Assembly: GCA_016197365.1 (NCBI GenBank)
Contig: JACPVS010000021.1
Span: 124,001-188,000 of the forward strand
Direction of reading: 5' to 3'
Source of the DNA: Mycolicibacterium cosmeticum
Lineage (GTDB): Bacteria; Actinomycetota; Actinomycetes; Mycobacteriales; Mycobacteriaceae
DNA length: 64,000 nt
Made by a program: the position numbers and the translations under genes. This document shows, one piece after another, positions 24,108-32,163 of this stretch (position 1 is the stretch's first letter; the number at the start of each line of letters is the position of its first letter). Below the pieces are notes generated by a model. That model worked only from the letters and a program-made list of their open reading frames with translations, was not told the DNA's origin and did no database searches.

Positions 24108-24926
24108 CTACCGGGCGGGTTTGGGGCAGGACGGATGGGCACCCGCGGTGACCAGGTCTGCGACGGCGCTGCGCGGGTCACCGCTGGTGACCAGTCCTTC
24201 GCCGACGAGCACCGCGTCCGCACCCGCACCGGCGTAGGCCAGCAGGTCGGCGGTACCGCGCACGCCGGATTCGGCCACGCGGATGATGCTGCTGGGCAGA
24301 CCGGGGGCGATCCGGGCGAAGCAGTCGCGGTCGACCTCGAGGGTCTTGAGGTCGCGGGCGTTGACGCCGATCAGCGTGGCACCGGCCTGCAGCGCACGGT
24401 CGGCCTCTTCCTCGGTGTGCACCTCGACGAGCGCGGTCATCCCCAACGACTCGGTGCGATCGAGCATCGACTCCAGCGCCTGTTGTTCCAGGGCGGCGAC
24501 GATGAGTAGCAGCATGTCGGCGCCGTGGGCGCGGGCCTCGTGAATCTGATACGGCCCGACGATGAAGTCCTTGCGCAACACCGGAATCGACACGGCGGCG
24601 CGGACGGCGTCCAGATCGTCGAGTGAGCCGTGGAAGCGGCGTTCCTCGGTGAGCACGCTGATCACGCGGGCGCCGCCGGCCTCGTAGGCACTGGCCAGCT
24701 TCGCCGGGTCGGCGATGGATGCGAGTTCGCCGCGCGACGGGCTGGCGCGCTTGACCTCGGCGATGACGCCGATGCCCGGTGCACGCAGCGCCGCCATCAC
24801 ATCCAGCGGCGGGCGCGCATCCTTGGCGCGTTGTTTGATGTCGGCAAACGGAACCGCGGCTTCACGAGCGGCAACGTCGGCGCGAACTCCTTCGATGATG
24901 GAGTCGAGCACGGTCCCCGAACTCAT
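24108..24926 (-). CDS. trpC: indole-3-glycerol phosphate synthase
   Basis: A 272-residue TIM barrel that cyclises CdRP to indole-3-glycerol phosphate. Motifs are VIAEVKRASPSRG (catalytic lysine region), LRKDFIVGPYQIHEARAHGAD, LIGVNARDLKTLEVD and ESGVRGTADL (phosphate site). It is preceded by a 98-base gap from the membrane protein gene and abuts trpB. No separate trpF is seen; PriA normally supplies that activity in mycobacteria. Confidence 0.96.
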   Translation of the reverse strand: MSSGTVLDSIIEGVRADVAAREAAVPFADIKQRAKDARPPLDVMAALRAPGIGVIAEVKRASPSRGELASIADPAKLASAYEAGGARVISVLTEERRFHGSLDDLDAVRAAVSIPVLRKDFIVGPYQIHEARAHGADMLLLIVAALEQQALESMLDRTESLGMTALVEVHTEEEADRALQAGATLIGVNARDLKTLEVDRDCFARIAPGLPSSIIRVAESGVRGTADLLAYAGAGADAVLVGEGLVTSGDPRSAVADLVTAGAHPSCPKPAR

Positions 24927-25024
24927 GAGCCACCGTCCATTTCCGTCTGCCGGGAGAGACCCGGATGGGTCAGTCTCGACCCTGTCGTTGGGTTAGAGGT
25001 TAGTCGCCGACGCTGCACCGCCCG

Positions 25025-25633
25025 TCACCGACCCTTGGAGTCAGAATCGGCGTCCGGATCCGTCGGGTCCGCCCCCTCGTCGAGGGCATCCCAGATCATC
25101 CGCTCGGACATCCCGTCGGCTGCGTTGTCACCGGTCACCGCTTCGCGGCGGGCGGCCGGCGCCACGTACTTGGTGCCGGTGCCGCGCGCGGTGGAGGCCG
25201 ACCGGATGAGCAGCACCGCGGCGGCCAGGGTGAGTACCGCGGCACCCACGGTGATGCCGGCGCCCAGGTAGTGACGACCGAGGGTGCCGCCCAGCGTCGC
25301 CACCGGTACCTGAGCCAGGTCGGCGGCCCGCACGGCGATATCTCGGATCACCCAGAGGCTGATGCCCAGATACGCGATCGCGGCACTGCACAAGGCCACC
25401 AGCACGGCCAGCAGCCGCAGGGCCCAGCCCCGGACCGCCAGCGCGGCGACCGCCGCGGCCAGCAGGACCAGCGCCAACGGCACCAGCGCCGTGGACCACT
25501 GGCCACCCGTCAACGTCAACGTCTTGGGCTGCCCGAGTCCGTCGAAGGACTGCACGACCACCCACGTCAGCCGCGACGCTCCCCACAACGCCAGCGCGGC
25601 CACCGCGAGGAGTGCCTGTGAAATGCGGATCAC
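25025..25633 (-). CDS. Trp biosynthesis-associated membrane protein (TIGR02234, Rv1610-like)
   Basis: A 202-residue membrane protein with four hydrophobic segments, near residues 5-25, 48-66, 72-95 and 125-143, and a polar acidic C-terminal tail of about 60 residues (GADPTDPDADSDSKGR). Motifs of the TIGR02234 family are WV.VQ.FDGLGQPKTLTLTG and a GA..TV block. It lies between trpE and trpC as in M. tuberculosis. Its function is unknown, though the linkage suggests a role tied to tryptophan synthesis. The GTG at 25631-25633 overlaps the trpE stop. Confidence 0.82.
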   Translation of the reverse strand: MIRISQALLAVAALALWGASRLTWVVVQSFDGLGQPKTLTLTGGQWSTALVPLALVLLAAAVAALAVRGWALRLLAVLVALCSAAIAYLGISLWVIRDIAVRAADLAQVPVATLGGTLGRHYLGAGITVGAAVLTLAAAVLLIRSASTARGTGTKYVAPAARREAVTGDNAADGMSERMIWDALDEGADPTDPDADSDSKGR

Positions 25634-27147
25634 GGCGTCTGTAACGTCTCGGCGGCCGCCACGGCGGCCAGTACCGCCTTGGCCTTGTTGGCCGACTCGT
25701 TGTACTCGTACGGGCCGTTGGAGTCGGCGACCACGCCGCCGCCGGCCTGCACATATGCGACGCCGTCGCGCATCAGGGCAGTGCGGATGGCGATGGCGAA
25801 GTCGGCGTTGCCCGCGAAGTCCAGGTAACCCAGCACCCCGCCGTACAGGCCGCGCCTCGTCAATTCGACCTCTTCGATCAGCTCCATCGCCCGTACCTTC
25901 GGGGCGCCCGACAACGTGCCGGCCGGGAAACATGCGGTCACGGCGTCCAACGCGGTGCTGCCCTCGGTCAGGTGCCCGGTCACCGTCGACACCAGATGCA
26001 TGACGTGGCTGTAGCGCTCGATGTGGCTGTAATCCTCGACCCGCACGGTGCCCGGCTCACACACCCGACCCAGATCGTTGCGGCCCAAGTCGACGAGCAT
26101 GAGGTGCTCGGCGCGTTCCTTGTCGTCGGCGAGCAGTTCCTTCTCCAGCAGGACGTCTTCCTCTTCGGTGTCACCGCGCCACCGGGTTCCGGCGATCGGG
26201 TGGGTGGTGGCCTTGCCGTCCTGCACCGTCACCAGGGCTTCGGGACTCGAACCCACGATCGAGAAGTCCAGTCCCCCGTCGGCATTGGGCGCGTTGAAGA
26301 GGTACATGTACGGGCTGGGGTTGGTCACCCGCAGCATCCGGTAGACGTCGATCGGGTCGGCGGCGGTGGTCATCTCGAAACGCTGTGACGGCACCACCTG
26401 GAACGCCTCGCCTGCCTTGATCTCCTCGACCAGACCGTCGACGATCGCGGTGTACTCGGCGACGGTGCGCTGCGCACGGTGCTCGGGCGTGGGCCGCGCG
26501 AACGTGGCCACCGAAGAGTGCAGCGGCTCCCCCAGCGCGGCCGTCATGACGTCGAGTCGGCTCACCGCATCGTCGTAGGCCCAGTCCACGCGTTCGTCGG
26601 TGCCGTTCCAGTTCACCGCGTTCGCGATCAGGGTGATGGTGCCCTCGTGGTGATCCACCGCGGCGATGTCGGTGGCCAGCAGCAGCAGCATGTCGGGCAG
26701 GTGCAGATCATCGACGGTCAGTTCGGGCAGCCGCTCCAGGCGCCGCACCATGTCGTAGGCGAAGAAGCCGACCAGGCCCGACGACAGCGGCGGCAGGCCC
26801 GGCACCGTCGCGGTGCCCAGCACGTCCAGCGTGGTGCGCAGCGCCTGCAGTGGGTCGCCGCCCGACGGGGCGCCCTGCGGGGTGCTCCCCAGCCAGACCG
26901 CCTCCCCGTCGTGCACGGTCAGCGCTGACGGGGCGCCGGCTCCGATGAACGACCAGCGAGACCAGGACCTGCCGTTCTCGGCGGACTCCAGCAGGAAGGT
27001 GCCCGGCCGGTTGGCAGCGAGCTTCCGGTAGGCCGACAGGGGGGTCTCACTGTCGGCGAGCACCTTCCGGGTCACCGGGACGACCCGGTGCTCGGCCGCC
27101 AGCGCCTGGAAGTCTGCACGGGAGGTGGTTGATGCGAGGGTCTGCAC
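25630..27147 (-). CDS. trpE: anthranilate synthase component I
   Basis: A 505-residue enzyme that converts chorismate to anthranilate with ammonia supplied by the TrpG subunit, which is not in this window. The N-terminal lobe contains LLESAENGRSWSRWSFIG, near the usual tryptophan feedback site. The chorismate-binding domain has VGSSPEALV, HPIAGTRWRG, EHLMLVDLGRNDLGRV, FPAGTLSGAPK and AGGGVVADS. The GTG start has GGGAGGA nine bases upstream. It is divergent from the peroxiredoxin gene. Confidence 0.96.
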   Translation of the reverse strand: MQTLASTTSRADFQALAAEHRVVPVTRKVLADSETPLSAYRKLAANRPGTFLLESAENGRSWSRWSFIGAGAPSALTVHDGEAVWLGSTPQGAPSGGDPLQALRTTLDVLGTATVPGLPPLSSGLVGFFAYDMVRRLERLPELTVDDLHLPDMLLLLATDIAAVDHHEGTITLIANAVNWNGTDERVDWAYDDAVSRLDVMTAALGEPLHSSVATFARPTPEHRAQRTVAEYTAIVDGLVEEIKAGEAFQVVPSQRFEMTTAADPIDVYRMLRVTNPSPYMYLFNAPNADGGLDFSIVGSSPEALVTVQDGKATTHPIAGTRWRGDTEEEDVLLEKELLADDKERAEHLMLVDLGRNDLGRVCEPGTVRVEDYSHIERYSHVMHLVSTVTGHLTEGSTALDAVTACFPAGTLSGAPKVRAMELIEEVELTRRGLYGGVLGYLDFAGNADFAIAIRTALMRDGVAYVQAGGGVVADSNGPYEYNESANKAKAVLAAVAAAETLQTP

Positions 27148-27190
27148 GCAGGCAATCCTCCCAGACGGCCGGAGCAGGTCCGGCGTGCAT

Positions 27191-27211
27191 GTCCCCCGTC
27201 GCTTCGCTCAC
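27191..27211 (-). repeat. short GAGCGnAGCGAC-type repeat
   Basis: On the minus strand GTGAGCGAAGCGACGGGGGA resembles the element at 40171-40200 (GGAGCGTAGCGACCGGGGA). It lies in the trpE-peroxiredoxin intergenic space. It is a short match, but one of a set in this window. Confidence 0.35.
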
Positions 27212-27216
27212 CCCAG

Positions 27217-27222
27217 TAGCGT
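27217..27222 (+). promoter_or_regulatory. -10 box for the peroxiredoxin gene
   Basis: TAGCGT fits TAnnnT, with its last T nine bases before the A of the ATG at 27231. No ribosome site precedes the ATG, so a leaderless or nearly leaderless transcript is likely. Confidence 0.4.
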
Positions 27223-27230
27223 GTGCAGAT

Positions 27231-27686
27231 ATGAAACCTGGCGACAAAGTGGCCGACTTCGAACTGCCCGATCAGACGGGCACCCCGCGCAGCTTGACCG
27301 GTCTGTTGGCCGACGGACCCGTGGTGCTGTTCTTCTACCCGGCTGCCATGACGCCGGGCTGCACCAAGGAGGCCTGCCACTTTCGCGACCTCGCCGGTGA
27401 GTTCACCGCGGCCGGCGCCTCCCGGGTGGGCATCAGCGCCGACGCGGTGGCCAAGCAGGCCAAGTTCGCCGACCAGCAGAACTTCGACTACCCACTGCTG
27501 TCGGACACCGAGGGCGTGGTGGCCACCCAGTTCGGGGTGAAGCGCGGCCTGCTCGGCAAGCTGATGCCGGTCAAGCGGACAACGTTCGTCATCGACACCG
27601 ATCGGACTGTCCTGTCGGTGATCGCCAGCGAGTTCAGCATGGACACCCACGCCGACAAGGCCCTCGAGGTACTCCGGGCACGCTGA
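27231..27686 (+). CDS. bcpB: peroxiredoxin, Bcp/AhpE-like (Rv1608c/bcpB-like)
   Basis: A 151-residue thioredoxin-fold peroxidase that reduces peroxides. The peroxidatic cysteine is in FFYPAAMTPGCTKEACHFRD, in the expected PxxxTPxC frame, with a second cysteine five residues later, typical of atypical two-cysteine Bcp enzymes. Later motifs are VGISADAVAKQAKFADQ and RTTFVIDTDRTVL. The ATG at 27231 begins MKPGDKVADFELPDQ, matching the family start. The divergent arrangement with trpE mirrors Rv1608c-Rv1609. Confidence 0.9.
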   Translation: MKPGDKVADFELPDQTGTPRSLTGLLADGPVVLFFYPAAMTPGCTKEACHFRDLAGEFTAAGASRVGISADAVAKQAKFADQQNFDYPLLSDTEGVVATQFGVKRGLLGKLMPVKRTTFVIDTDRTVLSVIASEFSMDTHADKALEVLRAR

Positions 27687-27767
27687 CGCCGTAGCTCGCC
27701 CGGCACCGCGCCGGACGCCGAGATGGTTAGGCTGGAGACAACTCCTCAGACAAGTAGAGAGGTTGGC

Positions 27768-28439
27768 ATGGTCACCCAGGTTCAGCGGCACCCGTTGGCC
27801 GCGCAGGCGGCACAGCTTCTGCTAACCCGGATCCGGGACGGCGAATGGCCGCTGGGCCATCGGATACCGGGCGAGACGACACTGGCCGCCCAGCTCGGCG
27901 TCGGCCGCTCCACCCTGCGTGAAGCCATTCGCGAACTGGCAGGCAGGGGTGTGCTGGAAAGCCGGCAGGGCGCGGGGGTGTTCGTCACCGCACTCGATGC
28001 CACCGAGGACTGGGACGCGGTGCTGCGGCGTACCACGATCGCTTCCGTCGTCGAGGCCCGCATCGCGATCGAGGCCGAAGCCGCGGCGCTGGCCGCACGC
28101 CGCCGTACCCCCGCCGACCTGCGGGACATCCGCCGGGCCCTCGCCGCCCGCGGGGTAGCGGGCCAAGCGGTACCCGAGCACGTCGACGCCGACATGGCAT
28201 TTCACCGTGCGGTGATCGCCGCGGCGCACAACGAGGTGCTGATCCAGCTCTTCGACGCGTTCCTGCCTCGGCTTCGCACGGCGATGATCGACATGCTCAG
28301 AATCGCACCGGTGAAGTCCGAAGAAGCCGATCACGCCTGCCATCAGGAGCTCGTCGACGCCATCGCCGCGCGCTCCACCGAGGCCGCCGCCGCGGCGAGC
28401 CGAACCCATTTGACCGCTTTGATGGAGTCCTTCTCATGA
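27768..28439 (+). CDS. FadR-subfamily GntR transcriptional regulator
   Basis: A 223-residue regulator. The winged helix-turn-helix at residues 8-75 contains PGETTLAAQLGVGRSTLREA and LESRQGAGVFV, the classic GntR pattern. Residues 90-220 form an all-helical FCD ligand domain with the metal-binding set D..FH and later H residues (DADMAFHRAVIAAAHN, HQELVDAI). It has a GAGAGG ribosome site. Its stop overlaps the ABC ATPase start by four bases, so it probably controls that gene and itself. The ligand is unknown. Confidence 0.88.
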   Translation: MVTQVQRHPLAAQAAQLLLTRIRDGEWPLGHRIPGETTLAAQLGVGRSTLREAIRELAGRGVLESRQGAGVFVTALDATEDWDAVLRRTTIASVVEARIAIEAEAAALAARRRTPADLRDIRRALAARGVAGQAVPEHVDADMAFHRAVIAAAHNEVLIQLFDAFLPRLRTAMIDMLRIAPVKSEEADHACHQELVDAIAARSTEAAAAASRTHLTALMESFS

Positions 28440-29233
28440 CCCCCGTTCTGGACATCACCGACGTCACCTTCCGCCGTGAGGGCAAGCAGATCATCGACGG
28501 CATCTCGTTGACGGTGCAGGCCGGTGAGCACTGGGCGCTGCTCGGACCCAACGGTGCGGGCAAGAGCACGCTGCTGGGTTTCTGTGCGGCCGTGATCTTT
28601 CCGACCAGCGGCACCGTGCGGGTACTCGGCAACCAGATGGGCAAGACCGACCTGTCAGTGCTGCGGCGCAACATCGGCCATGTGAACCCGCGGCACCGCC
28701 TGCAGTATCCGCTGACGGTGCGCGAGGTGGTGCTCACCGGCGTCACCGCCACCATCGACACGGCGGCGCGCTGGACCCCCACCGCCGCACAGGTGGCCCG
28801 CGCCGACGAGTTGATCGAGACCGTCGGATTGTCGGCCCGGGCCGACTCGGTGTGGCCGACCCTGTCCCAAGGTGAGCGGGGCCGCACCCTGATCGCCCGC
28901 GCACTGATCGCCGATCCGCGCCTGCTGCTGCTGGACGAACCGACCACCGGCCTGGACGTGGCAGCCCGCGAGCAGCTCCTGGAAACCCTTGACACACTCG
29001 ATCATTCGCACCCGGAGATGGCGTCCATCCTGGTGACCCATCATCTGGAGGAGCTGCCGACATCCACCACGCACGCGCTGTTGATCGGTGCCGGCCGCAC
29101 GGTGGCCAGCGGGCCCGCCCGCGAGACCGTCACCACCGACCATGTGACGGCAGCATTCGAACACCCGGTGACCGTCGGCTTCGAGGACGGCCGGTGGACG
29201 GCGCGGGCCAAGGCGAGCTCGCGGGTGCGTTAG
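28436..29233 (+). CDS. ABC transporter ATP-binding protein
   Basis: A 265-residue ATPase subunit. Walker A is GPNGAGKST near residue 38, the Q-loop region NPRHRLQYPLTVREVV, signature LSQGERGR near 143, Walker B LLLLDEPTTGLD, and the H-loop LVTHH. The signature begins LSQGE rather than LSGGQ, as in ModF/YlmA-type proteins. No permease or binding protein is encoded nearby. It may work with a distant permease or as a soluble ATPase. It is coupled to the GntR regulator. Confidence 0.9.
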   Translation: MTPVLDITDVTFRREGKQIIDGISLTVQAGEHWALLGPNGAGKSTLLGFCAAVIFPTSGTVRVLGNQMGKTDLSVLRRNIGHVNPRHRLQYPLTVREVVLTGVTATIDTAARWTPTAAQVARADELIETVGLSARADSVWPTLSQGERGRTLIARALIADPRLLLLDEPTTGLDVAAREQLLETLDTLDHSHPEMASILVTHHLEELPTSTTHALLIGAGRTVASGPARETVTTDHVTAAFEHPVTVGFEDGRWTARAKASSRVR

Positions 29234-30216
29234 ACCTCGCGGCGCCGCCGCCGGGCTTCGCGGTGCCGGGTGACCGGGGTGGTGTCCAGCACCCGGTTCA
29301 CCATGGCCGCCAGGAAGCGGGCGGGCTGCAGCGCCGGTGGCACGGTGTCGTGGCGGATCACCACCTGGGGCAGGGCCGCGAGTGCCTCGTCGACCGCCGC
29401 CGTCTCCACGTCGACAATCTCGAAAAGTACGTCAGGGTCTGCCTTTTCGATGCTGTCGACCTCGTCTCCGGCGGGCGGGGCACCATCGCTCTCGTAGTCG
29501 ATCATGACGAGTGCCACGGCGTGGTACGCGTCATCCTCGGTGCCGAGCTTGGCAAGCAGATCGATGAGCCACTCGGCCTTGTCCGGCTCGGTGGTCAGGA
29601 TGGTCGAGCGCAGACCGTAGACGAACCCGAGTGCGGCCAGCGGGTGGCGCAACCGTAGATTCTTGGCGTCGCCGTAACTTTCCTCGACGCGGTTTGCGGC
29701 GTTCTTGCCGAAACTCGAGTCCATCCGTTTGGTGCTGATGAGCAGTTCGGGCCCGGTGTCCCAGTCCGACATCACGATGTCGACCTGTTTCATGTAGTGC
29801 TTGCCCAGGACGCTGGCACTGGCGCCTGAGACACCCTTCATCGAGCGCTGCAGCCGATTCTCGATGAGAAGCCGCTCCTTGATGGGCAGTGCTTCCAGGA
29901 GGTTGGCGATGGCGCTGGGTATGATGCGCGGTTCGGTGGCCCGCGGCCACACGGCATTGGCGTCGAAACCGGCGCGCCGCAGCTCGTAGGACAACCAGAC
30001 ATCGAGCGCCAGGGCGGGCACCCCGGTGGTCGATGGCGCGTCCAGGTACAGCGGGACCCCGAGCAGCCGCCGAAGCACCCGGAAGTCGGGCTGATAGACC
30101 GGTGAATCGTCGGTGCGCAACCACGGGTTGGTGTGCTGCCCGTGTGGTGCCGCCTCGGCGACGATCCGGTCGAAGATGGCCCACGCGGTGGCTTTCGTCG
30201 ATGGTTCAGCGGGCAC
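29230..30216 (-). CDS. probable restriction endonuclease partner of the adjacent DNA methylase
   Basis: A 328-residue soluble protein without a firm family match. Its centre has a candidate PD-(D/E)xK-like core: VDIVMSDWD near 145-153, then GPELLISTK at 155-163, where serine replaces the usual acidic residue before the lysine. SSFGKNAANRVEESYGDAKN and a hydrophobic helix follow. The gene overlaps the methylase end by 11 bases, the typical layout of a type II system. As I recall, M. smegmatis has an equivalent pair (MSMEG_3213/3214) beside trpE. It ends in a basic HREARRRRREV tail. Confidence 0.6.
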   Translation of the reverse strand: MPAEPSTKATAWAIFDRIVAEAAPHGQHTNPWLRTDDSPVYQPDFRVLRRLLGVPLYLDAPSTTGVPALALDVWLSYELRRAGFDANAVWPRATEPRIIPSAIANLLEALPIKERLLIENRLQRSMKGVSGASASVLGKHYMKQVDIVMSDWDTGPELLISTKRMDSSFGKNAANRVEESYGDAKNLRLRHPLAALGFVYGLRSTILTTEPDKAEWLIDLLAKLGTEDDAYHAVALVMIDYESDGAPPAGDEVDSIEKADPDVLFEIVDVETAAVDEALAALPQVVIRHDTVPPALQPARFLAAMVNRVLDTTPVTRHREARRRRREV

Positions 30217-31828
30217 GCCGCGACCTTACCGCCCGCCGGGTGGCCAGTGAATCTCGCGCTGCGCGAATCGAATCCACGTCGTCGAGTCCCAGGGCGGTGT
30301 CGATTGTCTGCACCGCGTCGAGCAGCCGTCCCCGCGTGAGCAGGCCCGCCACGGTGCGCCGGGCGGCGCGCAGCTGCGCGGCGCGGTCGCCGATCAGGTC
30401 CGCGGACGGCACCAGCCACCGATCCGCCTCGCGGGGCTCCAGCTTGAGAATCCCGCCGCCGTAGGACCGCCCGACGATCTCGGCGTGCAGCACCGTCGCC
30501 GAGTTCAACGACGCCAGCGGCAGCAGATCCTGCCCGAGTGCGGTCAGCTCGTCACGCAGATAGACCCCGTGCACGGAGTTCAGGTGATGCGCCGCAACGC
30601 GATTGGTGACCAGCCGCGGGGTGTCGGCGTTCATGCAGGTGAGCAGGAGATCAGCGGGGGCCAGCAGCGGCACCCGGAACCACGGCTTGCGGACCCGGCA
30701 CTTGTAGGCCAGGTGCACCCCGGCAGCGTGGCCGGCATCGATGTAGCGCTGCGCGGCCCCCGACGCGGCGCCGTCCGGCCGGAACAGGTGGATCGACTTA
30801 CCGTCGTCCCCCAGCTTGCGTAGTTGCGCCGCGGTGAGGGTGAGTCCGCGCAGGTGCGCGCTACCCGGCGGCGAGAGCGGCAGCAGGTCGGCGGACCGCA
30901 GCCCGAGCTCACGCACCCGGCCCGGCGACAGCGCGAAATATCCGTTGTTCCCGGTCACCATGCCCAGCGTGGTGTCACCCCACTGGTCCAGCGTGCTGAA
31001 GCGGCCGGTGTCGTGCAATGCGTGCAGCTGCTCCACCGGTGCCGCGCCCACCAGACCGCTGACCCATTTGTCCGCCGGATCGCGGGGCGCCCACTGGCGT
31101 TGCGCCAGAGCGGATGTCAGCGAGCGCGCGTTACGGGCACGGTGGATGACGGCGTGCCCCGACGGTCCTCCGTCGAAGCCGTCGGCGAGCAGGAGCACTA
31201 CATCCGCCTCGGCCTCGGGGAACACCTGCTCGTCGAACATCACCAGCTCGACCGTGGCGAACCGGTCGAACAGGAACTTACGCACCGGTGCCGCGTAGTT
31301 GACGCTGAGCAACTCGGCGGGCAGCACCAGCGCGAGCCGCCCACCCGGCCGCAGGAACAGCGCCGCATGCACGGTGAACGCCGCCCAGCTTGATGCCAGA
31401 CCGGACAGGCTGACACCGGCCGCCAGGGCGGCACGCCGCGACTGGGCGCGGGCCTGTCCCCGGAAGTCCTGATAGCGGATGTAGGGCGGATTGCCGATCA
31501 CCGCGGTGTAGGACGGCTCCGGGTCGACGGCGAAGAAGTCGGCGATGCGGACGCGCGCGGTACCGCCGGCCTCGGCCACCCGCTTGCGGGCGGCGCGGGC
31601 GCTGGCCGGATGAATCTCGACGCCGTCGAGCACCGGCGCGGCCGCACCGAGGTCGGCGAGGCGGCGGGCCGCGGCGACCAGGAAGGCCGCCTCACCTGCC
31701 GACGGCTCGAACACGCGGTCCGCGCCGTCGCGGACCGCCCACTGGGTCAGGTAGCGGGTGATCTCCGGTGGGGTGAAAAACGCACCACGCGCTTTACGGG
31801 CCTCGACGGAATCGATCACGCTGGTCAT
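30206..31828 (-). CDS. N6-adenine-specific DNA methyltransferase
   Basis: A 540-residue class I SAM methylase. ARGAFFTPPEITRYLTQW at residues 13-30 is the usual G-Y/F-FTP entry. Motif I is VFEPSAGEAAFL near 39-50, an acidic residue follows in GVEIHP, and the catalytic motif IV is GNPPYIRYQDF at 112-122. The C-terminal half is a target-recognition region (MVTGNNGYFALSP, YKCRVRKPWFRVP), as in EcoRI-like or Eco57I-like gamma enzymes. The target cannot be read from sequence; I recall CTCGAG being reported for the M. smegmatis relative. The ATG at 31826-31828 fits the family start. Confidence 0.88.
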   Translation of the reverse strand: MTSVIDSVEARKARGAFFTPPEITRYLTQWAVRDGADRVFEPSAGEAAFLVAAARRLADLGAAAPVLDGVEIHPASARAARKRVAEAGGTARVRIADFFAVDPEPSYTAVIGNPPYIRYQDFRGQARAQSRRAALAAGVSLSGLASSWAAFTVHAALFLRPGGRLALVLPAELLSVNYAAPVRKFLFDRFATVELVMFDEQVFPEAEADVVLLLADGFDGGPSGHAVIHRARNARSLTSALAQRQWAPRDPADKWVSGLVGAAPVEQLHALHDTGRFSTLDQWGDTTLGMVTGNNGYFALSPGRVRELGLRSADLLPLSPPGSAHLRGLTLTAAQLRKLGDDGKSIHLFRPDGAASGAAQRYIDAGHAAGVHLAYKCRVRKPWFRVPLLAPADLLLTCMNADTPRLVTNRVAAHHLNSVHGVYLRDELTALGQDLLPLASLNSATVLHAEIVGRSYGGGILKLEPREADRWLVPSADLIGDRAAQLRAARRTVAGLLTRGRLLDAVQTIDTALGLDDVDSIRAARDSLATRRAVRSRRAR

Positions 31829-31890
31829 TCTGTCCGACCACTCCGACAAGTCGGCGCAGGACCACGCCGTCGCGCCGGGCCGATAGCCCA

Positions 31891-31902
31891 CGAATCGATT
31901 CG
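31891..31902. promoter_or_regulatory. 12-bp palindrome between divergent promoters
   Basis: CGAATCGATTCG is a perfect palindrome midway between the methylase start (31828) and the small secreted-protein start (31921). It is a candidate operator for either gene; no controller protein gene is present nearby. Confidence 0.3.
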
Positions 31903-31908
31903 ATTGGC

Positions 31909-31914
31909 TAAGCT
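31909..31914 (+). promoter_or_regulatory. -10 box for a leaderless transcript
   Basis: TAAGCT fits TAnnnT, with its last T exactly seven bases before the A of the ATG at 31921. No ribosome site is present. Confidence 0.45.
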
Positions 31915-31920
31915 TTTGGC

Positions 31921-32163
31921 ATGTCCAAGTCAGTAGTGGCCGCGATGGTGGCGGCAGGCGCAATCCTCGGATCGGCCCTCGGCATGGGGACCGCCGTCGC
32001 CCAGCCGCCCGTCGATGCGGGCGGCCCGGCACTCGAAGCGCCCGCCAACGCACCGCGCAAGCCCGCCGAGGAGTGGCAGGGTCACCCGATGGTGTGGTGG
32101 GACTGGGGCTCCGGCGGCCACTGGGGCGTCTGGATCAACGGGCAGTTCTTGCCGTTCAGCTGA
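31921..32163 (+). CDS. small secreted protein
   Basis: An 80-residue protein with a Sec signal peptide: MSKSVVAAMVAAGAILGSA followed by a likely cleavage after AVA (AVA-QPP). The mature part of about 52 residues starts proline-rich and ends with tryptophan/glycine-rich HPMVWWDWGSGGHWGVWING. No cysteine is present. Its function is unknown. The last 82 bases overlap the convergent CPBP protease gene on the other strand. Confidence 0.65.
   Translation: MSKSVVAAMVAAGAILGSALGMGTAVAQPPVDAGGPALEAPANAPRKPAEEWQGHPMVWWDWGSGGHWGVWINGQFLPFS

Noticed and set aside
25025..25933. 302-codon frame for the Trp-associated membrane protein
   Set aside because: The first 100 codons are antisense-like overlap with trpE; the GTG at 25633 with GTGA coupling is the sensible start.
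27047..27247. Possible Trp-containing leader peptide (MHAGPAPAVWED...) upstream of trpE
   Set aside because: It has one Trp only and runs into trpE without a stop; no attenuator hairpin pair was seen.
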